Source of the DNA: Pseudorasbora parva
Taxonomy: Eukaryota > Chordata > Actinopteri > Cypriniformes > Gobionidae
Length of the DNA: 64,000 nucleotides
Assembly (NCBI RefSeq): GCF_024679245.1
Contig: NC_090178.1
Span: forward strand, 48,082,925 to 48,146,924
Direction: 5' to 3'
Positions 1 to 11,418 of the stretch are shown here, piece after piece. The position numbers and the translations under genes are program-made. A model generated the notes under the pieces. The model saw only the letters and a list, made by a program, of their open reading frames with translations, was not told where the DNA came from and did not search any database. Numbering within the stretch: position 1 is the first letter of the stretch; the number at the start of each line of letters is the position of its first letter.

Positions 1-835
1 TATTTAATGAGCTTAAGCTCCCCTGTCAGTTCACATGAGAGAGGAGAGATCGAGGGAGAAGCGGCAACCAGTATGATTCTCTCGACCACAGGGCTCGTAA
101 ACGTCTTTATCAAACAAACACAATGATTTATTTCTCATTGACCCGCGATTGATTGGACTATTATTTTTATATTACACATAGCCCGCAAGATCAGACGATA
201 TACGTGCGCACACACACACACACTCGTTTGGCACGCATGCCGCCCTTAAAATGTCAGAGAGAATATCAGAACAAGAACGGAATATAATGAGATTCATCGG
301 CCTGCCGGGATTTACGAGCCCTGGCCCATACGTGTCTGAGTCCAGCGTGCTTAAGGTATATTTCTGTTAGACACGTAAACAGAAGCAAAACGATCTATCA
401 CAATGCAATACTATTACATATAAAAAACATGTGTGTTGCACCATTTCTGTCAAATCCAAATCCAACATCGACCGGAGATTTGTTTTTATAAACGATCCCG
501 CAGTGAAATGAAGTGAACACCACTGTCTTCCCCACATGAACTGGAACTTAAAAATGAAAAATAAATGAAGTATCACACATTCCTAATAATATGATCCGAA
601 GAAAGCTTATGCAGTGACTGTGTTCTTCCACAATATCTTGCTTGCTATTTTTTCACATGTTTAGTGCTGCTGGCTTGTGATCGACCGAACAGCTCCATGA
701 GTCGGTGGGTTGGGCTACTAAATTACACGTGCTGTAGAGGTGTGTGTTTCGTCACAAAGCGACGTAAGCATGAAGCAGGACCGTTTGCTAAGCCTAGGCC
801 TCAGCAGGATGATTCTCTAAACCGAGAGAAGCCCT
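1..835 (+). mobile_element. dispersed repeat, copy A (cut by window edge)
   Basis: Lines up along its length with 12413-13075 in the same orientation: both share a start with TATTTAATGAGCTT, a middle stretch around GGCTCGTAAACGTCTTTATC, and a right part with TCCACAATATCTTGCT and CATGAGTCGGTGGG. Identity is interrupted by small indels, so these are old copies of one family. The left end lies outside the window. No coding capacity is visible. The superfamily is unknown to me; copy B begins with TTAAAGG, which suggests a TTAA-target element. Confidence 0.7.
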
Positions 836-839
836 AACT

Positions 840-944
840 ATGTTCTATGAAAAGGACAGCTTTCTGCTTACCAAGGAGGCTCAGAAAAAATCCCCGTTTG
901 ATACTGCTACCCAGGTGAAGCTCTGGTTAGAGGAGGCCTCATGA
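840..944 (+). pseudogene. short coding-like fragment, unidentified
   Basis: An ATG-started frame of 34 codons ending in TGA, with protein-like composition (charged and aromatic residues mixed, ending in a KLWLEEAS stretch). Sequence after the stop stays protein-like in another frame to about 1040, which fits a decayed gene with frameshifts. I cannot name the family. It lies just upstream of a SINE and of a longer coding-like fragment at 1790, so the pieces may belong to one broken gene. It could also be chance. Confidence 0.25.
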
Positions 945-1166
945 CAATTCTCTAGAGTGAGAGGATATCTAACAACACTCCACATTAAAGACAGTTCCAC
1001 CAAGGTGGCTCACAGAGAGCCATACTACTTGATGTCACTGTCTGTAATGGAATGATACTGAAGAAAAAACTTATTACAGAGAGTGGAGGATCTTGCCTAT
1101 AACCAGAAGGGTTATACAACATGCTCATCCTAAATTATCAATGTAAGCTAACAGCTAAGGCTGGCA

Positions 1167-1745
1167 ACAACCATTGCCACATACATATCACCCTGTAGCC
1201 CAAGATTTCCCAATGAAGCTAAGCAGGGTTGAGCCTGGTCAGTAACTGGATGGGAGACCTCCTAAAACTAGGTTGCTGCTGGTTGAGGAGTTAGTAAGGC
1301 CAGCAGGGGGTGCTCACTCTGTGGTCTGTATGGGTCCTAATAACCCAGTATAGTGATGGGGACACTGCACTGTAACAAGCACCGTCCTTGGGATAATTTG
1401 TTAAACTGAGGTCCTGACTCTCCGTGGCCATATAAATCCCCAGGAACATCTTGTAAAGTTTAGGGGTATAACTACAATGTCATGGCCAAACTCCCTCCAT
1501 TGGCCCTCAACAATTATTGCCTCCTAAAAATCCCCATCAACCGAATTGGTTCTACCACTCTCTCTCCTCTCCACTTATAGCTGTTGTGTGGTGAGCATAC
1601 TGGCGTGGTTTTTCTGTGGCTACCGTTGCCTCATCCAAGTGTATGCTTCACACATGTGGTGGTTGAGGAGAGATCCCTGATATGATTGTAAAGCGTACAG
1701 TAGCACATATGAAATGCATATAAATACATCATTCATCCATTCATT
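1167..1745 (+). mobile_element. 5S rRNA-derived SINE (SINE3-like)
   Basis: The 5' part (about 1167-1260) resembles 5S rRNA: GAAGCTAAGCAGGGTTGAGC followed by GGATGGGAGACC is the internal-promoter half of 5S RNA with a few changes. A longer body follows, then a tail with GGTGGTTGAGGAGAG, TAAAGCG and a short ATTC-type repeat at about 1730-1745. This architecture matches the SINE3 class described in zebrafish, a 5S-derived head with a LINE-related tail. A 5'-truncated relative sits at 24662-24955. It is too diverged from 5S RNA to be a functional rRNA gene. Confidence 0.75.
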
Positions 1746-1789
1746 GTAAAACATGTACTGTAATATGCTTTGGTCTCTAAACTCAACAG

Positions 1790-2371
1790 GAGGAGTTTGT
1801 CCAAGCAAACAGACCACTTCCTTTTGGAGGCCAAAGACCAGAGGAGCTCCGAGCCTTCCGCATTCAACAGATCACAAGAAAATATAAGGGGGCAAGGCAA
1901 AGTGTTAACCGCACCATTATGAATGCTCAACTGAGACTCCAGCAACAAACTGATCACTCTAATTGGGAGTTCGGAATCCTACTACTAAAGATTCCATTTA
2001 CACTCAACTATAAAGACATTGATTCAAGGCGGAGCCACTGTGCCTTACGACAAAGAAGGGTTCACAAAATGGGGTGAAAAACCCACTTTTTGAGATCGAA
2101 AGAGCTCATCCCAGGGTCTGGAGGACCCTGTTTTAAGACCCAACTCAGGGGGAGGGTTCTACTCTTCAGTCAAACCCAAGGAAAAAGGGCTCTTTAAACT
2201 CCAACACTCACAAAGCTGCCTACAACAAAAGAGGGTTTGCAAACTAGTGCTCAGCCCACCAACTCAATGATTGAGCCTTCCTGCCTGCTGCTATGGTGGA
2301 CACAGGAACCAAACCACGGGGTGCAGTCGCTCTATTCTCATCTCTCAAGAGTGAATCAAACAATAAAGGAG
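1790..2371 (+). pseudogene. decayed coding sequence, unidentified, split by a hAT element
   Basis: Follows an acceptor-like CTCAACAG. The frame starting GAG GAG at 1790 stays open for 95 codons to a TGA at 2075-2077 and reads like protein (motifs RPLPFGGQRPEEL and QSVNRTIMNAQLRL). Beyond about 1990 the most protein-like reading moves between frames (a GGATVPYDKEG segment near 2035, an FEIERAHPRVW segment near 2085, a frame open to 2230, and a last one into 2371), so several frameshifts are likely. The last frame continues directly across the hAT insertion into 3313-3380, showing that the transposon split a once continuous sequence. The gene is not recognised. Confidence 0.35.
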
Positions 2372-2379
2372 CTTATCAC

Positions 2380-3312
2380 CAGAGGTGGGTAGAGTAGCCA
2401 AAATCGTTACTCAAGTAAAAGTACAAGTACTTACGGAAATATTTGCTCAAGTAAAAGTAAAAGTAACAATCGTAATAGTTACTTGAGTAAGAGTAAAAAA
2501 GTATTAGATGAAAAAACTACTCAAGTACTTAGTTACTAGTTACTTTCGATCTGATTGATAAGATCCAAAAACCCTGAATTTCAGACTACTTAGAGAGCTT
2601 TCACACACCTCCATATATATATATATATATATTGTTTGTGGACGTGTGTTCGGAGGATTCAAACGATTTGTCAATGCTTGCACAAGGGCGCATATGAGGA
2701 AAACACTCGGACAGTGTGTGAAATAGTATTACAATAAAGGAAAAGTGCCCATAGTTACCAAATTACCATTAATAGTGTTCAAATATAGGCATCATTGTTA
2801 CACTTACCGCTGTTTTTTCAGGTTGGAGCTGGAATTATTGTATGCTGAGATGTCCGTTCATATTGGTGCACACAGCATGCATTAAATTATGAAACTGTTC
2901 TTTTTGACATCTTGGACTGAAAACAGGCTGAACTTGAGGCCACGTACGGGTGATCTGCCGTAGCTCACACACATCTCCCTCTGCTTCGGCCATCATCTTC
3001 TGACTAAACGCGCACTTATTTTATGCGGGTGACACGTATCCACCTCTCGCGAAGCAGACTCTCCAACGTTTCGCGAGACTTGCGAACAAGTCATAACTTA
3101 TTTTAAAATATATAATTAATTATCACCATTGACAGTAGCGGAGGAACGCCACCGAATGTAACAAAGTAAAAGTACAGTTTTTTCACAAGAAATGTACTTG
3201 AGTAAAAGTAAAAGTACCCATTTTTAAATATACTCTAAAAGTACAAGTTACCCAAAAAATTTACTCAAGTAAATGTAACGAAGTAAATGTAATTCGTTAC
3301 TACCCACCTCTG
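2380..3312. mobile_element. hAT-type nonautonomous element
   Basis: Terminal inverted repeats CAGAGGTGGGTAG and TACCCACCTCTG enclose 933 bp rich in CAAGTAAAAGTA-type motifs near both ends. It is flanked by a perfect 8-bp duplication CTTATCAC (2372-2379 and 3313-3320), the hallmark of hAT insertion. No transposase is visible. An (AT)n run sits at about 2613-2632. It interrupts an unidentified coding-like sequence. Confidence 0.88.
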
Positions 3313-3380
3313 CTTATCACAGTGACCACATTATAAAGAGAACACTCAAGAGATCTGAATATGCTTGTGCAAACGCTAAC

Positions 3381-3566
3381 ATCTTCAAACCTACTCCTAG
3401 GGACCCACTGTCCAGCAAAGTTTATTTCCAACCTGCTTCAGCACACTTGTCTGTGGATTTTCAACAAGTGATTCTGAAGAGTTGCTTAGCTTCACCTGTC
3501 TTTGATTAGGGTTGGAGCTAAACTCTGCAGGACAGTGGGTCCCCAGGAGCAGGGTTGAAGACCTCT
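3381..3566. mobile_element. Angel-like palindromic MITE
   Basis: Imperfect palindrome with ends TCTTCAAACCTACTCC and GAGCAGGGTTGAAGA and inner motifs GACCCACTGTCC and GGACAGTGGGTC; the right arm carries GTTGGAGCTAAACTCTGCAG, typical of fish Angel-type MITEs. The flanks ACGCTAAC (3373-3380) and GCGCTAAC (3567-3574) form an 8-bp duplication with one mismatch. It is inserted into the coding-like debris that continues from 3313. Confidence 0.72.
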
Positions 3567-3639
3567 GCGCTAACTGCTATAAATCGGGTGAGAACAACAA
3601 AGTATAAGCTTTTTACCCATCCTTTTCAGTCAGTCTCAA

Positions 3640-3826
3640 AAATGCTATCTAATGTTAACAGATACAAATTTTGAATTAAAAAAAGAAATTAGTAAATTAA
3701 CAAACAAATATTAAGTCAGATTACTCAATACTGTAGACGTATTGATTAGTGTTGGTTCATGTTAATGAATGCAGTTAAATAATGTTAACAAATGGAACCC
3801 TATTTTAAAGTATTATCAAGCAAATA
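3640..3826. mobile_element. fragment of a GTTAACATTA-type MITE
   Basis: Contains AATGTTAAC motifs near both ends and a GGTTCATGTTAATGAATGC core similar to the palindromic element at 8332-8596. The ends are degraded and no target duplication was found. Confidence 0.45.
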
Positions 3827-4753
3827 ATAAACCAACACTTAAAATAAAACATATATCCAGGATATTTTATAATGGCAGTCTCTGTTTACGAATATGTCAT
3901 TGGAATGTAATCATTAACAATATGGATACAATCATGGGCACCAGTCACTGAGCAGCTGTGACCACTAAGGGTTTCGATTGGAGAAGTCAGGTAAGAACAT
4001 CTGTATGCCCACAGCACTTTCCTTTTGGTCATAGACTTTAGCATCTGGTGGGCATGTAAACAGACTTAAAATTGATGGGTCCACCTGTGCGTTGTCATCA
4101 TATGATTCCCAAGAATGCTTTAGCTGCCAACACACCTCTGGCTGAGAGCTTAGCTAACAGAATGTCTAGCGTCACAGATTTAAATATTTTTAGAGAATGG
4201 TAAAATCACCAGCTTTCACAATCCTTATCATATTCGGGTTTATTAAAGATACTAATTTGTTAGTAACCATACTGGAGAAGTCTTATGCAACCGATATTCC
4301 TCCAGAATATGTTTGGCCTGGTCTGAGCGAGCCTTTCAAATATAAAACTGAACTGCAGTTGAAGAAAGACCACAGGGAGGTTAACTATCCAAAAGAAAGA
4401 CAAACTTTACAAGAGATATGAGATTGACCCTCCTGGGTCAACCCCTCTCGTCAACCTGTTGTACAACTGGATGATGTCCAATTGATCTGAAAGAGCCTTT
4501 TATGAGCACCAGTATGATAGGCATACCTCTGTCTGTCCAAGTTCTGTTCAGTGCTGCTTTTGATACGATATTTATAAAGGGATTTGTGGAACAGTTGCTG
4601 TTTTTCCCAATTGCTTCCACTTTGTTATAATACCACTAACAGTTGACCTTGGCAAAAAAATGTTTTCATGAATTTAAACAAATTTAAGGAATGGACTTAT
4701 TGGCATATAAGACAGATAGCAATCTATCACAGTACCACGCTTGAATTCACTGA
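3827..4753. other. unassigned stretch with one coding-like patch
   Basis: No recognised repeat. A 74-codon frame at 4197-4421 and an overlapping frame ending near 4498 (with a KRYEIDPPGSTPLVNLLYNW segment) read like protein and may be further debris of the broken sequence upstream. Nothing else is supported. Confidence 0.3.
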
Positions 4754-5689
4754 GACTATGTCTACATTAATCTGGATAGGTTTGAAAACAGAGTTTTTGG
4801 ATGCTCTCCATCCACACTAACGTTTTCTAAAAGTTTCTCATCCACACTGAAACAACAGTAAACGGCAAATCCAACTTATGCGCACGTGTAAAACCTCATA
4901 AAACCTCAGTAATCAGGCAATTCTTCTGGCAGGATAAAGACTGCAACATATTCCGCAAGAACTGAGAAAAAGGTTTTCACTCCCATGGCTGCGAGAACAA
5001 AATGACGTAATTTTGTTCTTGCAGCCCTGGTGTAGGAGTTCTCGCAGCTTGTTTGCAACACATCGCCTGAGCGTATGATTGGTCAGAAATTTAAAGTAGG
5101 CGTGGTTAATATGAAGAAACGCAGATGATCGGCACCTGATGTTCTCCTGAAGTATGGAATGTACTGGCCAGAACGAACTTTATTCTTGTTCTTGCCACCC
5201 GGAGAAAGCAAACAAATTTCTTTGTTCTTGCAAAGTATGTTCCAAGCTTAATTTTTTATCAAGATAATACCTCACCATTTACTGATGCTTCCAGGTCGCA
5301 CTCGGTCAACCATTATGTTTGGTCTAAAATGCATTATGTTTTGCAGCAGGACAGCAAATGCAAGTACATTTTCTGTCATCCTTGCAGGACTGTGATATGC
5401 AGTGTGCAAAGTAACATATTTTATCAACTCTGTGAAAGTGAACAGCACATAACTGGCACAATAGCGGCATGCATATCTATTGGTACAATATGCGTCACAT
5501 GACTAAACGTGTCATCTTTTTCAAACACCTCGGTCTTCATAGTCCACACTATGACTTTGAAGAGCTTTGGAGAGCATTTTAAAAAGCTATGTTTATGTTG
5601 ACCTAAAAAAACATTTCAGTGTGGACGGAAGACCAAAACAGAGAGAAAAATATGTTTTTAAACGAAAACGTATTATTGTGGACATGGCC
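4754..5689. mobile_element. long-TIR nonautonomous DNA element
   Basis: The left end GACTATGTCTACATTAA is mirrored by TATTGTGGACATGGCC at the right. The subterminal parts also mirror each other, both arms carrying a version of TCCACACTGAAA near position 80-110 from the end. The interior has no coding capacity. No clear target duplication was found, so the superfamily is open. Confidence 0.6.
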
Positions 5690-6554
5690 TGAGCTCCTGA
5701 GAGCGACCCATTCTTTCACAAATGTTTATAGAAGCGTCTGCATGCCTAGGGCTTGATTTATTCACCTGTGGACATGAAGTGATTGAACTCCTGAATTCAA
5801 TGATGTCCCAATACTTTTGACAAAACGGTGTATAATGACATTAAGATGCATCAATTATTAGCACAACAATACTCCAATGACATGCATTGAATATGAGATG
5901 TTTTTTTTTAATGTCTTTTGAGGAAGTGCATGATTGTAAGGTTGGCTTATTAGAGTCAACATGTTCCCTCTTCAGAGCTTTGACAGTTTTATAAGGGCAG
6001 CATTCCCATCAACCCCTTCTGTCTCTGTTGCTCAGATGGAGCCTGCAGAAATAGGGTGCTCATGCACTGCAGAAGTGCAGCCTGTAGCACCCAATGAATC
6101 TGGCTAAACCTAGAGGTGAGAAATAACCTCCAGTCATCCCATTGCCCCATTTATTATTCATCCATGGCTCGCTCAGCATGCTGACATACAGAAAAGCCTT
6201 TGACATGTTATTGAACTTGGCTACTACAAGTTTCTAATCTTCTCCACCTCCACGAGAAGAAGGCAAGATCTTACCTGTCAACTTTTGTTTTGTCATCAAA
6301 GGTATTGATCTGTCTATGCCACGTGGCGAATAAAAGGCCTAATCCTGTGTGATGGGTAGTTAACATTCTCTCTGTGCTGCTGTCCAACAAGGCTAGAGGT
6401 TTGATTAGACAGCAGCACTGATGGGGAGAAAAAGTCAAGCCCACTTGTCTGGTTAGATAGAAATTCCCTGAAGAGCTACAAACCAGTGGTATAACATTAT
6501 AAATCCCAAGGTGAAACATTTCTATCCTGAAGCGATTGGTCTCTTCCATGATGA
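5690..6554. other. unassigned, apparently single-copy
   Basis: No repeat copy within the window, no inverted structure and no convincing coding frame was seen. Confidence 0.4.
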
Positions 6555-6560
6555 CATTGA

Positions 6561-7239
6561 GTGCGTTCACATGCACACCAGTAAGCTGATAACTCCAAAA
6601 TATCAGTGTATTGAAATAACCAGTTTTCCCCGTTTACATGCAAACAAGTAAACGGACAACGCAAGTAAACCCCGTTTACATGACTATTTATAAACCGGGT
6701 TATTTCCTTGTAGTGCCGTCAAAAATAATAATGTCCGTATATCTGAGTTTTTCAAATGTTATTTGTGATGTTAAATAAAGCGTGCACCGTGCCAGCGGGA
6801 GATTTACGGCTCATATTATCCCTTATGCAGTTATGCAGCATTTTGACTGAACCTCTTCTACTTCTGCTGCACGAGAAAAGAGAACACCTCTTTATAATTT
6901 TCTGGGTCTTAAACGAGTCTGCGTTTGTGATATATGTCCTTATTTCATGCAAAACGCTAGCTCGCTCTGTCTGGATGCGTTTAAATCTGCTCTAAGTTTG
7001 CGTTTTTGTCACCTATCACACATGCACACTTCAATAAGCCGACAGAAAGCAGGTTAATGCGTTTACATGCAGTGCGAAATCGAGGTAAGAGGCAAAAAAC
7101 TACCTGTGTCGACCGGTTTATGCTTACGCTGTTTATGACATTACTCCGATAAAAGAAAACGTGTTACCGCGTTTACATGACCATGTTCATTGTCGGCTTA
7201 TTGGGCATAATCGGCTTAAGAACGTACATGTAAACGCAC
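6561..7239. mobile_element. MITE with GTTTACATG termini, copy 1
   Basis: Ends GTGCGTTCACATGCACACC and ACATGTAAACGCAC are inverted repeats, with further inner motifs CCCGTTTACATG and GCGTTTACATG. CATTGA flanks both sides (6555-6560 and 7241-7246). A second copy starts at 63858 and runs off the window, and a right-end fragment is at 58195-58236. No transposase. Several open frames inside are chance. Confidence 0.72.
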
Positions 7240-7460
7240 CCATTGATAGGCCACAAAGGCTCACGGATTGGTGTAATGAGTATAAATGTTGGGTTTTATG
7301 TTTAATCAGGACAATCCATAGACATAATGAATGTTTATACGGTACAAACTGTATTGTATGCCGCCTTGCACAAACTCTATCTATCAAAGAAAACTTTCTG
7401 AATTTTAGCATTTTAGCAAGTTGAAGCAATGCATATTTGTGACTTGACATGAACAGTGCG

Positions 7461-8313
7461 TTACTCTTTCCCGGAACTATTGACGGAAATTCCCGGCTTT
7501 CTGTGTTTTCCCTGTTATACAGTAGGGGGCACTATTTGACATCTCCTGAAAGAGTACATAATCTCCTGATCAAAACATGTGAAGAATAAGCAGTAACACT
7601 GTATGTAATCATATATGCATATGCTAAATACAACACAATCTCATGGTCATGCGTATAAATAGTACGAGTTTGCAATCTCGTGGAATGGATACGCTAAAAT
7701 GAGTTTTGGCGTGCATATGACACGCTCTTGGGTAGGTTTAGGGTGGTGGGGTGGGGGGTTCGTATGTATAATACGGCATAAAGTGCGTATCATATGCACG
7801 CGAAAAACTGCGTACCATACGCACGCCAAAACTCATTTTGGCGTATACATTCCACGAGATTGCAAACTTGTACTATTTATACGCATTTTCATGAGATCCG
7901 GCTCGTAAAATAACACAATCATCAACAAATCTAAATGTTACTGAATGAAATGTCCTCCCAGGACATGCTCTAGGACTGTGAATCTTTGGGGTGTTGATTG
8001 ACTTCAACTTCTCCATCTGTGTTTGATCATCATTCTGAATCCCATCCAGGTGTAGTCTTTGACAAAAAAAAAAAAAAAAAATCTCAGCTTTTTCTCAGAA
8101 TGTTGCTTTTTTATGAAACATACCCACATTGTCGATAAAAAAGAATACAGAATGCATTCAGCTAGATTGTTCTTTTTTTTTTTTTTTTTTTTAAAGCAGA
8201 GGCTCTGTTCTTTCTTTTGATATATTGCATGCTCATATATTCATGCAAAAAAAATTCTGGGGGCAATGACACTTTTGAGAAAAGTATCAAAAATGCTGGC
8301 AGGGAAAGAGTAA
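7461..8313. mobile_element. repeat X (TAACTCTTTCCC-ended element), copy 1
   Basis: Ends TTACTCTTTCCC and GGGAAAGAGTAA are inverted. The body matches 15232-15785 in reverse orientation (shared motifs TACATAATCTCCTGATC, CAGGACTGTGAA, AGTCTTTGACAAAAA, AGCAGAGGCTCTGTTC). It is interrupted by a foldback MITE at 7631-7904, and the inverted copy shows the uninterrupted site. A third copy appears to begin at 63989. No coding capacity. Confidence 0.72.
7631..7904. mobile_element. foldback MITE family F, copy 1
   Basis: Two arms bearing ATGCGTATAAATAGTACGAG and its mirror CTTGTACTATTTATACGCAT, with second-tier inverted motifs CAAAACTCATTTTGG and GTGCGTATCATATGCACGC. The centre carries TAGGTTTAGGGTGGTGGGG. 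Flanks GCTAAATA and GTAAAATA are a decayed 8-bp duplication. Other copies lie at 48119-48352 (truncated, inverted) and 49833-50153 (perfect duplication). Confidence 0.75.
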
Positions 8314-8331
8314 GAAACACATTGCTCATGG

Positions 8332-8596
8332 GGTAACACTTTACAGTAAGGTTCATTAGTTAGCATAAACTAATAATGACCTGCACTTATAAAGCATTTA
8401 TTTATATTTGTTTATGTTAATTACAACATTTACTAATACTTTATTAAAATCTTGTTTACATGACCAGCTGTATTTTTGTTAACTAACATTGGCAAATATG
8501 AACAAATAGAGTAACAAATGTACTGCTCATGGTTAGTTCATGTTAGTTAATACATGAACTAATGTTAACTGATGAACCTTATTGTAAAGTGTTACC
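8332..8596. mobile_element. palindromic hAT-type MITE (GGTAACACTTTAC ends)
   Basis: Ends GGTAACACTTTACAGTAAGG and CCTTATTGTAAAGTGTTACC form long inverted repeats continuing into GTTCATTAGTTA and TAACTGATGAAC. Flanks GCTCATGG (8324-8331) and GCTTATGG (8597-8604) are an 8-bp duplication with one mismatch. Confidence 0.82.
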
Positions 8597-8747
8597 GCTT
8601 ATGGCGTGACACTGGGTATGTGAACACAGAGCTTACAACAGCTAAATAAAGATTAGACAGAAGTGCTCATTATTGGGAATAATGATGCAAAGAGAACATC
8701 TATTGCTTCATAGCTTGACTACGGACCTGGAGGGAGAACTAGTTTCT

Positions 8748-8860
8748 TATGATCATGCATATATGCAATACCTAAACTTAACAACTACTTACTGACTATT
8801 AATAATTAGGAGTTTATTGAGTCAAAAGTTGCAGTTAATAGGGAATTAGCTAAGTTAAAG
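8748..8860 (-). mobile_element. fragment of the TTAGTTTAGGGTCC-type MITE
   Basis: Carries ACTTACTGACTATTAATAAT and TAGGAGTTTATTGAGTCAA, the reverse complement of the inner part of 18562-18827. Both termini are missing. Confidence 0.5.
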
Positions 8861-9292
8861 GTCTATATCTCCTTATAATATGTCTTGGTAAGATGATATT
8901 TAATTGCTTAGATCAAAGCTCGGTTTTATTATGGAGCAAAACATATAATGCAATAAACATACCCTTACGAAACAAAAATATATTGCAATATACTAGAATT
9001 TATATTGCAATACATTAGAAAATATATTTCAATGTATCAGAAACTTCCTCATATATTTGAAAATATATAGCAATATATGGATGGACAACCTATTGCTATA
9101 TATTGATTCATATATTAAAATACATTGATATACAAACAAAACTGAATTATTTCATGTATGTTTATTGAAACAAAGTATTTTTTGTGAGTTAAGCAAGCTC
9201 CTGCATATGTTTACAGAGGTTGATTAACAATAGCCCAAATCAGATGGTGCATGACATTCAATATATTTTCTATATTTAGAAAATATTTCTAT

Positions 9293-9933
9293 TAGGGCCG
9301 GGACTTTAACGCGTTAATTAAGATTAATTAATGACTTAATTAGTGACTTTAACGCGTTAATTACGTGACTTTAACGGGTTAATTAATTACGCAAATTTTT
9401 TTTTACCACACTTATTTTTGCACCGCGGAACGTTTTTCAATGAATGAGTTTCGACGGACCAATTATACTGGAACACCAACTAGCGCTCCGGAGTCACGAC
9501 AACAACGAACCATGTGAACATGAACGAAGCTATGGAAGCTGATGAGACTGCTTTGCTTGGCCCCGTGGATGGGAAATTTTGTTTTAAAAAACGAAAGAAT
9601 GGAAGCGTCGACAAGAGCATGGTTGTGTGCAAGCTATACAACAAGGAATTTGCGTATCACCGTCGCACATCGAGCCTCAAATATCACAAAAATGCTTTTG
9701 CTACACTTAATGGCAAACATTGCACTGGTCTGCTGGACTGAAATAAATAAACAATATTTTGTTGATTAAGCTTATGTATTCAGTCATTATTCAATGGTAT
9801 ACTAAAAATACATGTGAAAAATTACTTCTCATTGTTCTCAGGTCAAATATTTATATGCAATTAAAATGCGATTAATTAATTACAAAGCCTCTAATTAATT
9901 AGATTTTTTTTTTTTAATCGAGTCGCGGCCCTA
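9293..9933 (+). mobile_element. BED-finger hAT MITE, copy 1 (no Angel insertion)
   Basis: Ends TAGGGCCGGGACT and AGTCGCGGCCCTA with a perfect 8-bp duplication ATTTCTAT (9285-9292 and 9934-9941). The left subterminal region repeats GACTTTAACGCGTTAATTA three times. Inside is the start of a ZBED-type transposase gene (9520-9741), but the catalytic and dimerisation parts are absent. Relatives are at 22611-23448 and 43683-44518; both carry an Angel insertion that this copy lacks, so this one shows the empty site. Confidence 0.9.
9520..9741 (+). pseudogene. N-terminal BED zinc-finger remnant of a hAT transposase
   Basis: ATG at 9520 starts a 73-codon frame. Residues about 30-62 match the BED-finger pattern seen in ZBED/hAT proteins (VVCKLYNKEFAYHRRTSSLKYH), a DNA-binding fold that uses two Cys and two His. 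The second Cys is Tyr, as in the other two copies of the element, and the final His is displaced by changes after KYH, so the finger should not bind zinc normally. The frame ends where the rest of the transposase has been lost. The upstream GTG at 9514 is a less likely start. Confidence 0.72.
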
Positions 9934-10440
9934 ATTTCTATATTATATTTTAATCTGTTATATTTTAAAATATATGACAGACAGTGTACATTAGATTATT
10001 TCATATTTACCATGTATACAATATATATGATAATTATATACTATGTAATATAAATCAATATATTTAAGACCTATGTTCCCATATAAATCTGATTATATTA
10101 TCCAGTACATTGAGGTATATTATCTCATATAATTTTACATATATATTTACATATATATACAATGACTCTTCCAATATATAATTTCATATATTGTAGGATA
10201 TATTTCAATATACATAGCAATATATTGAATAGTATAATGATATGTATTTAGTCAATATATGAAAACGGCAATAATTGCAGTATTGTCCCATATATTGCAA
10301 TATATAACTTGCATATATAATATATTATTATATAATATATCATATGATATATTACCATGTAAATTTCACAATATATGGAGACACATGAAATATATTGTCT
10401 ACTAATATATTGAGAAATATATTTTTGTTGCGTAAGGGTA

Positions 10441-11418
10441 ATTGCAGGTCAGCAAGTATTCATCCTAAAATATAACAATTAAAAGTTATTCTTTAACTTA
10501 CTTTATGAAAAGCAGTGCAGATTTCACAGCAAAAAGACGTTAAGCACAAGCTGAAGGAGGACAATTGTACACTTTGTATACTAAAAGCCTTTTTACTTGC
10601 TAAAAAAGTCTAAACTATAAGATTGTATAATAGGTGTTTCAGCAATGTTTTGCTCGTGTTGATCATTTGAAATGCTTTATGTTCGTATCTAATATGACAG
10701 ACTTTATAGGTTAATACATGTGTAAATCTAGACTTTACATGTGTAAGAGTGTTTGGCTGGGCTACAGTATGAACGAGCTCTGTTCAACACAAGTTCAAAA
10801 TGAGTGCTGGCCTGCACTAAAATGAGAAATCACATTACTCTCACACCCAGATCTCTTCACTGGCTGCCTGCATTCATAACTGATTTTAAGATCTTCTTAT
10901 TCATGGTACTACCCCAATATGGAAACTAAATCCAGCAAGTCCACTTGGATCCTCCTACAGTAACTTGTTGTTTGAACCAAAAACATAGCACAAAAGTTAT
11001 TAAACTCTCTCTCTCTGAAAACCTATGCGCATCCCTGTGTGTGTAATAACCAGAGTGTGTGTGTGTTGTGCTACGCTTATAGGCTCATATTACTAACACA
11101 CTCTTTAAATAACACAAAAAATACAACTATTGGCTTTAGAGCAGGTTTGTGTTGTTCAATGGTCAGTGGTTTTCAGTTCCTCCAATAGCAACGCTCCAAC
11201 AACGCTCCTGAACACACCTGGTTCTTAGAGCAGACGCCCATGGGGGAACAGATGACACCAGTGGATTTACTATGCAAACAAATTATCCAGAGTGTTTTGC
11301 TTTATGACCCGGTATGAAGTTTAAAAGACATTTTGTAGAATTACGAGTTCATGCAATCATTGGTTTCATGAGCGTATTCTCAGTTACCACATAATCATCT
11401 AATGGTAGCCAATACACT
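10441..11418. other. unassigned
   Basis: No recognised element or coding frame. Short GT-rich and CT-rich patches occur around 11000-11070. Confidence 0.4.

Larger units (their letters stand above)
8960..10440. mobile_element. TA-rich element with TACCCTTACG termini, carrying a nested BED MITE
   Basis: Ends TACCCTTACGAAACAAAAAT and ATTTTTGTTGCGTAAGGGTA are inverted. The interior is dominated by variants of AATATATTGCAATATA. The hAT BED MITE at 9293-9933 is inserted inside, leaving about 840 bp of original element. No coding frame. Confidence 0.72.

Noticed and set aside
1167..1260. 5S rRNA gene
   Set aside because: The match to 5S RNA has many substitutions and indels and runs on into a SINE body.
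6271..7450. Cluster of 60-101-codon frames on both strands
   Set aside because: Mostly inside or beside a palindromic MITE, overlapping on both strands and without family signatures.
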